Shown here: positions 5,696-5,853 of the stretch, piece by piece
Layout: each line of letters starts with the position of its first letter
How positions within the stretch are numbered: position 1 is the stretch's first letter
Source of the DNA: Bacteroidales bacterium
GTDB lineage: Bacteria; Bacteroidota; Bacteroidia; Bacteroidales; Dysgonomonadaceae
NCBI GenBank assembly: GCA_012728155.1
Contig: JAAYFR010000453.1
Span: 1 to 5,853 of the forward strand
Reading direction: 5' to 3'
Length of the DNA: 5,853 nt
Notes under the pieces: model-generated
Databases searched by the model: none
What the model saw: the letters and a program-made list of their open reading frames with translations, nothing else
Told to the model about the DNA's origin: nothing
Position numbers and translations under genes: made by a program

Positions 5696-5853
5696 ATGAA
5701 AATATCAAAATTAACCGTTTTAATTATTGCGACAGGAGTGGTGCTTTTATCCTCGTGCAACAAAGATGACGAGCCTAACGTAACCGGATTTACTTATAGG
5801 CAAAATTATGTCAGCGTGACTACTGCATTTGGAGACGATGACGGCAACTTTAC
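5696..5853 (+). CDS. Lipoprotein, probably surface-exposed, N-terminal part only
   Basis: The first 52 codons are present; the gene runs off the right edge. MKISKLTVLIIATGVVLLSS is a short basic then hydrophobic signal peptide, and the lipobox LLSSC puts the lipidated cysteine at residue 21. The next residues, NKDDE, closely resemble the lipoprotein export signal described in Capnocytophaga (consensus QKDDE), which directs lipoproteins to the cell surface in Bacteroidota; surface location is therefore inferred. The rest (VTGFTYRQNYVSVTTAFGDDDG) gives no family. The start at 5696 is preferred because the other ATG at 5686 lies in another frame and stops after 27 residues without a signal peptide. 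It starts 6 bases after the preceding small ORF and probably shares the promoter at 5310-5339. Confidence 0.8.
   Translation, partial: MKISKLTVLIIATGVVLLSSCNKDDEPNVTGFTYRQNYVSVTTAFGDDDGNF

Noticed and set aside
5686..5769. Alternative ATG at 5686 for the lipoprotein
   Set aside because: It reads in a different frame, gives a 27-residue product without a signal peptide, and the 5696 frame has a clear lipobox.

Overview
The window looks like a chromosomal stretch from a Bacteroidota genome, most likely Bacteroidales. The evidence is a serine palmitoyltransferase of the Bacteroides sphingolipid type, an ECF sigma factor followed by a membrane-anchored protein ending in a PF13568-like beta-barrel, promoters of the TTG-N19-TAnnTTTG type, few strong Shine-Dalgarno sites, and a lipoprotein whose residues after the lipid cysteine resemble the Bacteroidota surface-export signal. 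The family or genus cannot be fixed from this sequence alone.

Layout, left to right. Positions 1-1840 hold a two-gene minus-strand operon: an ECF sigma factor (1298-1840) and, 12 bases further on, a protein (1285 to beyond the left edge) that joins a short cytoplasmic segment, one inner-membrane helix, a roughly 200-residue acidic linker and an outer-membrane beta-barrel. This matches the architecture I know as dual membrane-spanning anti-sigma factors (Dma). A TGCAAC-N17-CGTC element sits just upstream of the sigma gene and could be its autoregulated promoter. Positions 2079-3557 hold guaB (IMP dehydrogenase, minus strand), complete, with its own -7 element and a convincing intrinsic terminator. 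Positions 3734-4927 hold a complete serine palmitoyltransferase gene (minus strand), followed by a long hairpin and preceded by an unusually long leader.

The divergent intergenic region (4928-5488) carries a -7 element pointing left toward spt and a full promoter pointing right. Each predicted transcript begins with a small hairpin. The rightward transcript carries a small acidic, glycine-ended ORF (5522-5689), whose likely ancestral start at 5489 is cut off by an in-frame stop, and then the first 52 codons of a lipoprotein (5696 to the right edge).

The three leftward units appear to be separately transcribed: envelope stress or surface sensing (sigma plus Dma-like protein), purine synthesis (guaB) and sphingolipid synthesis (spt). 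The most interesting item is the sigma/dual-membrane pair; next is the right-hand small-ORF and lipoprotein unit with its stop codon and G7 tract.
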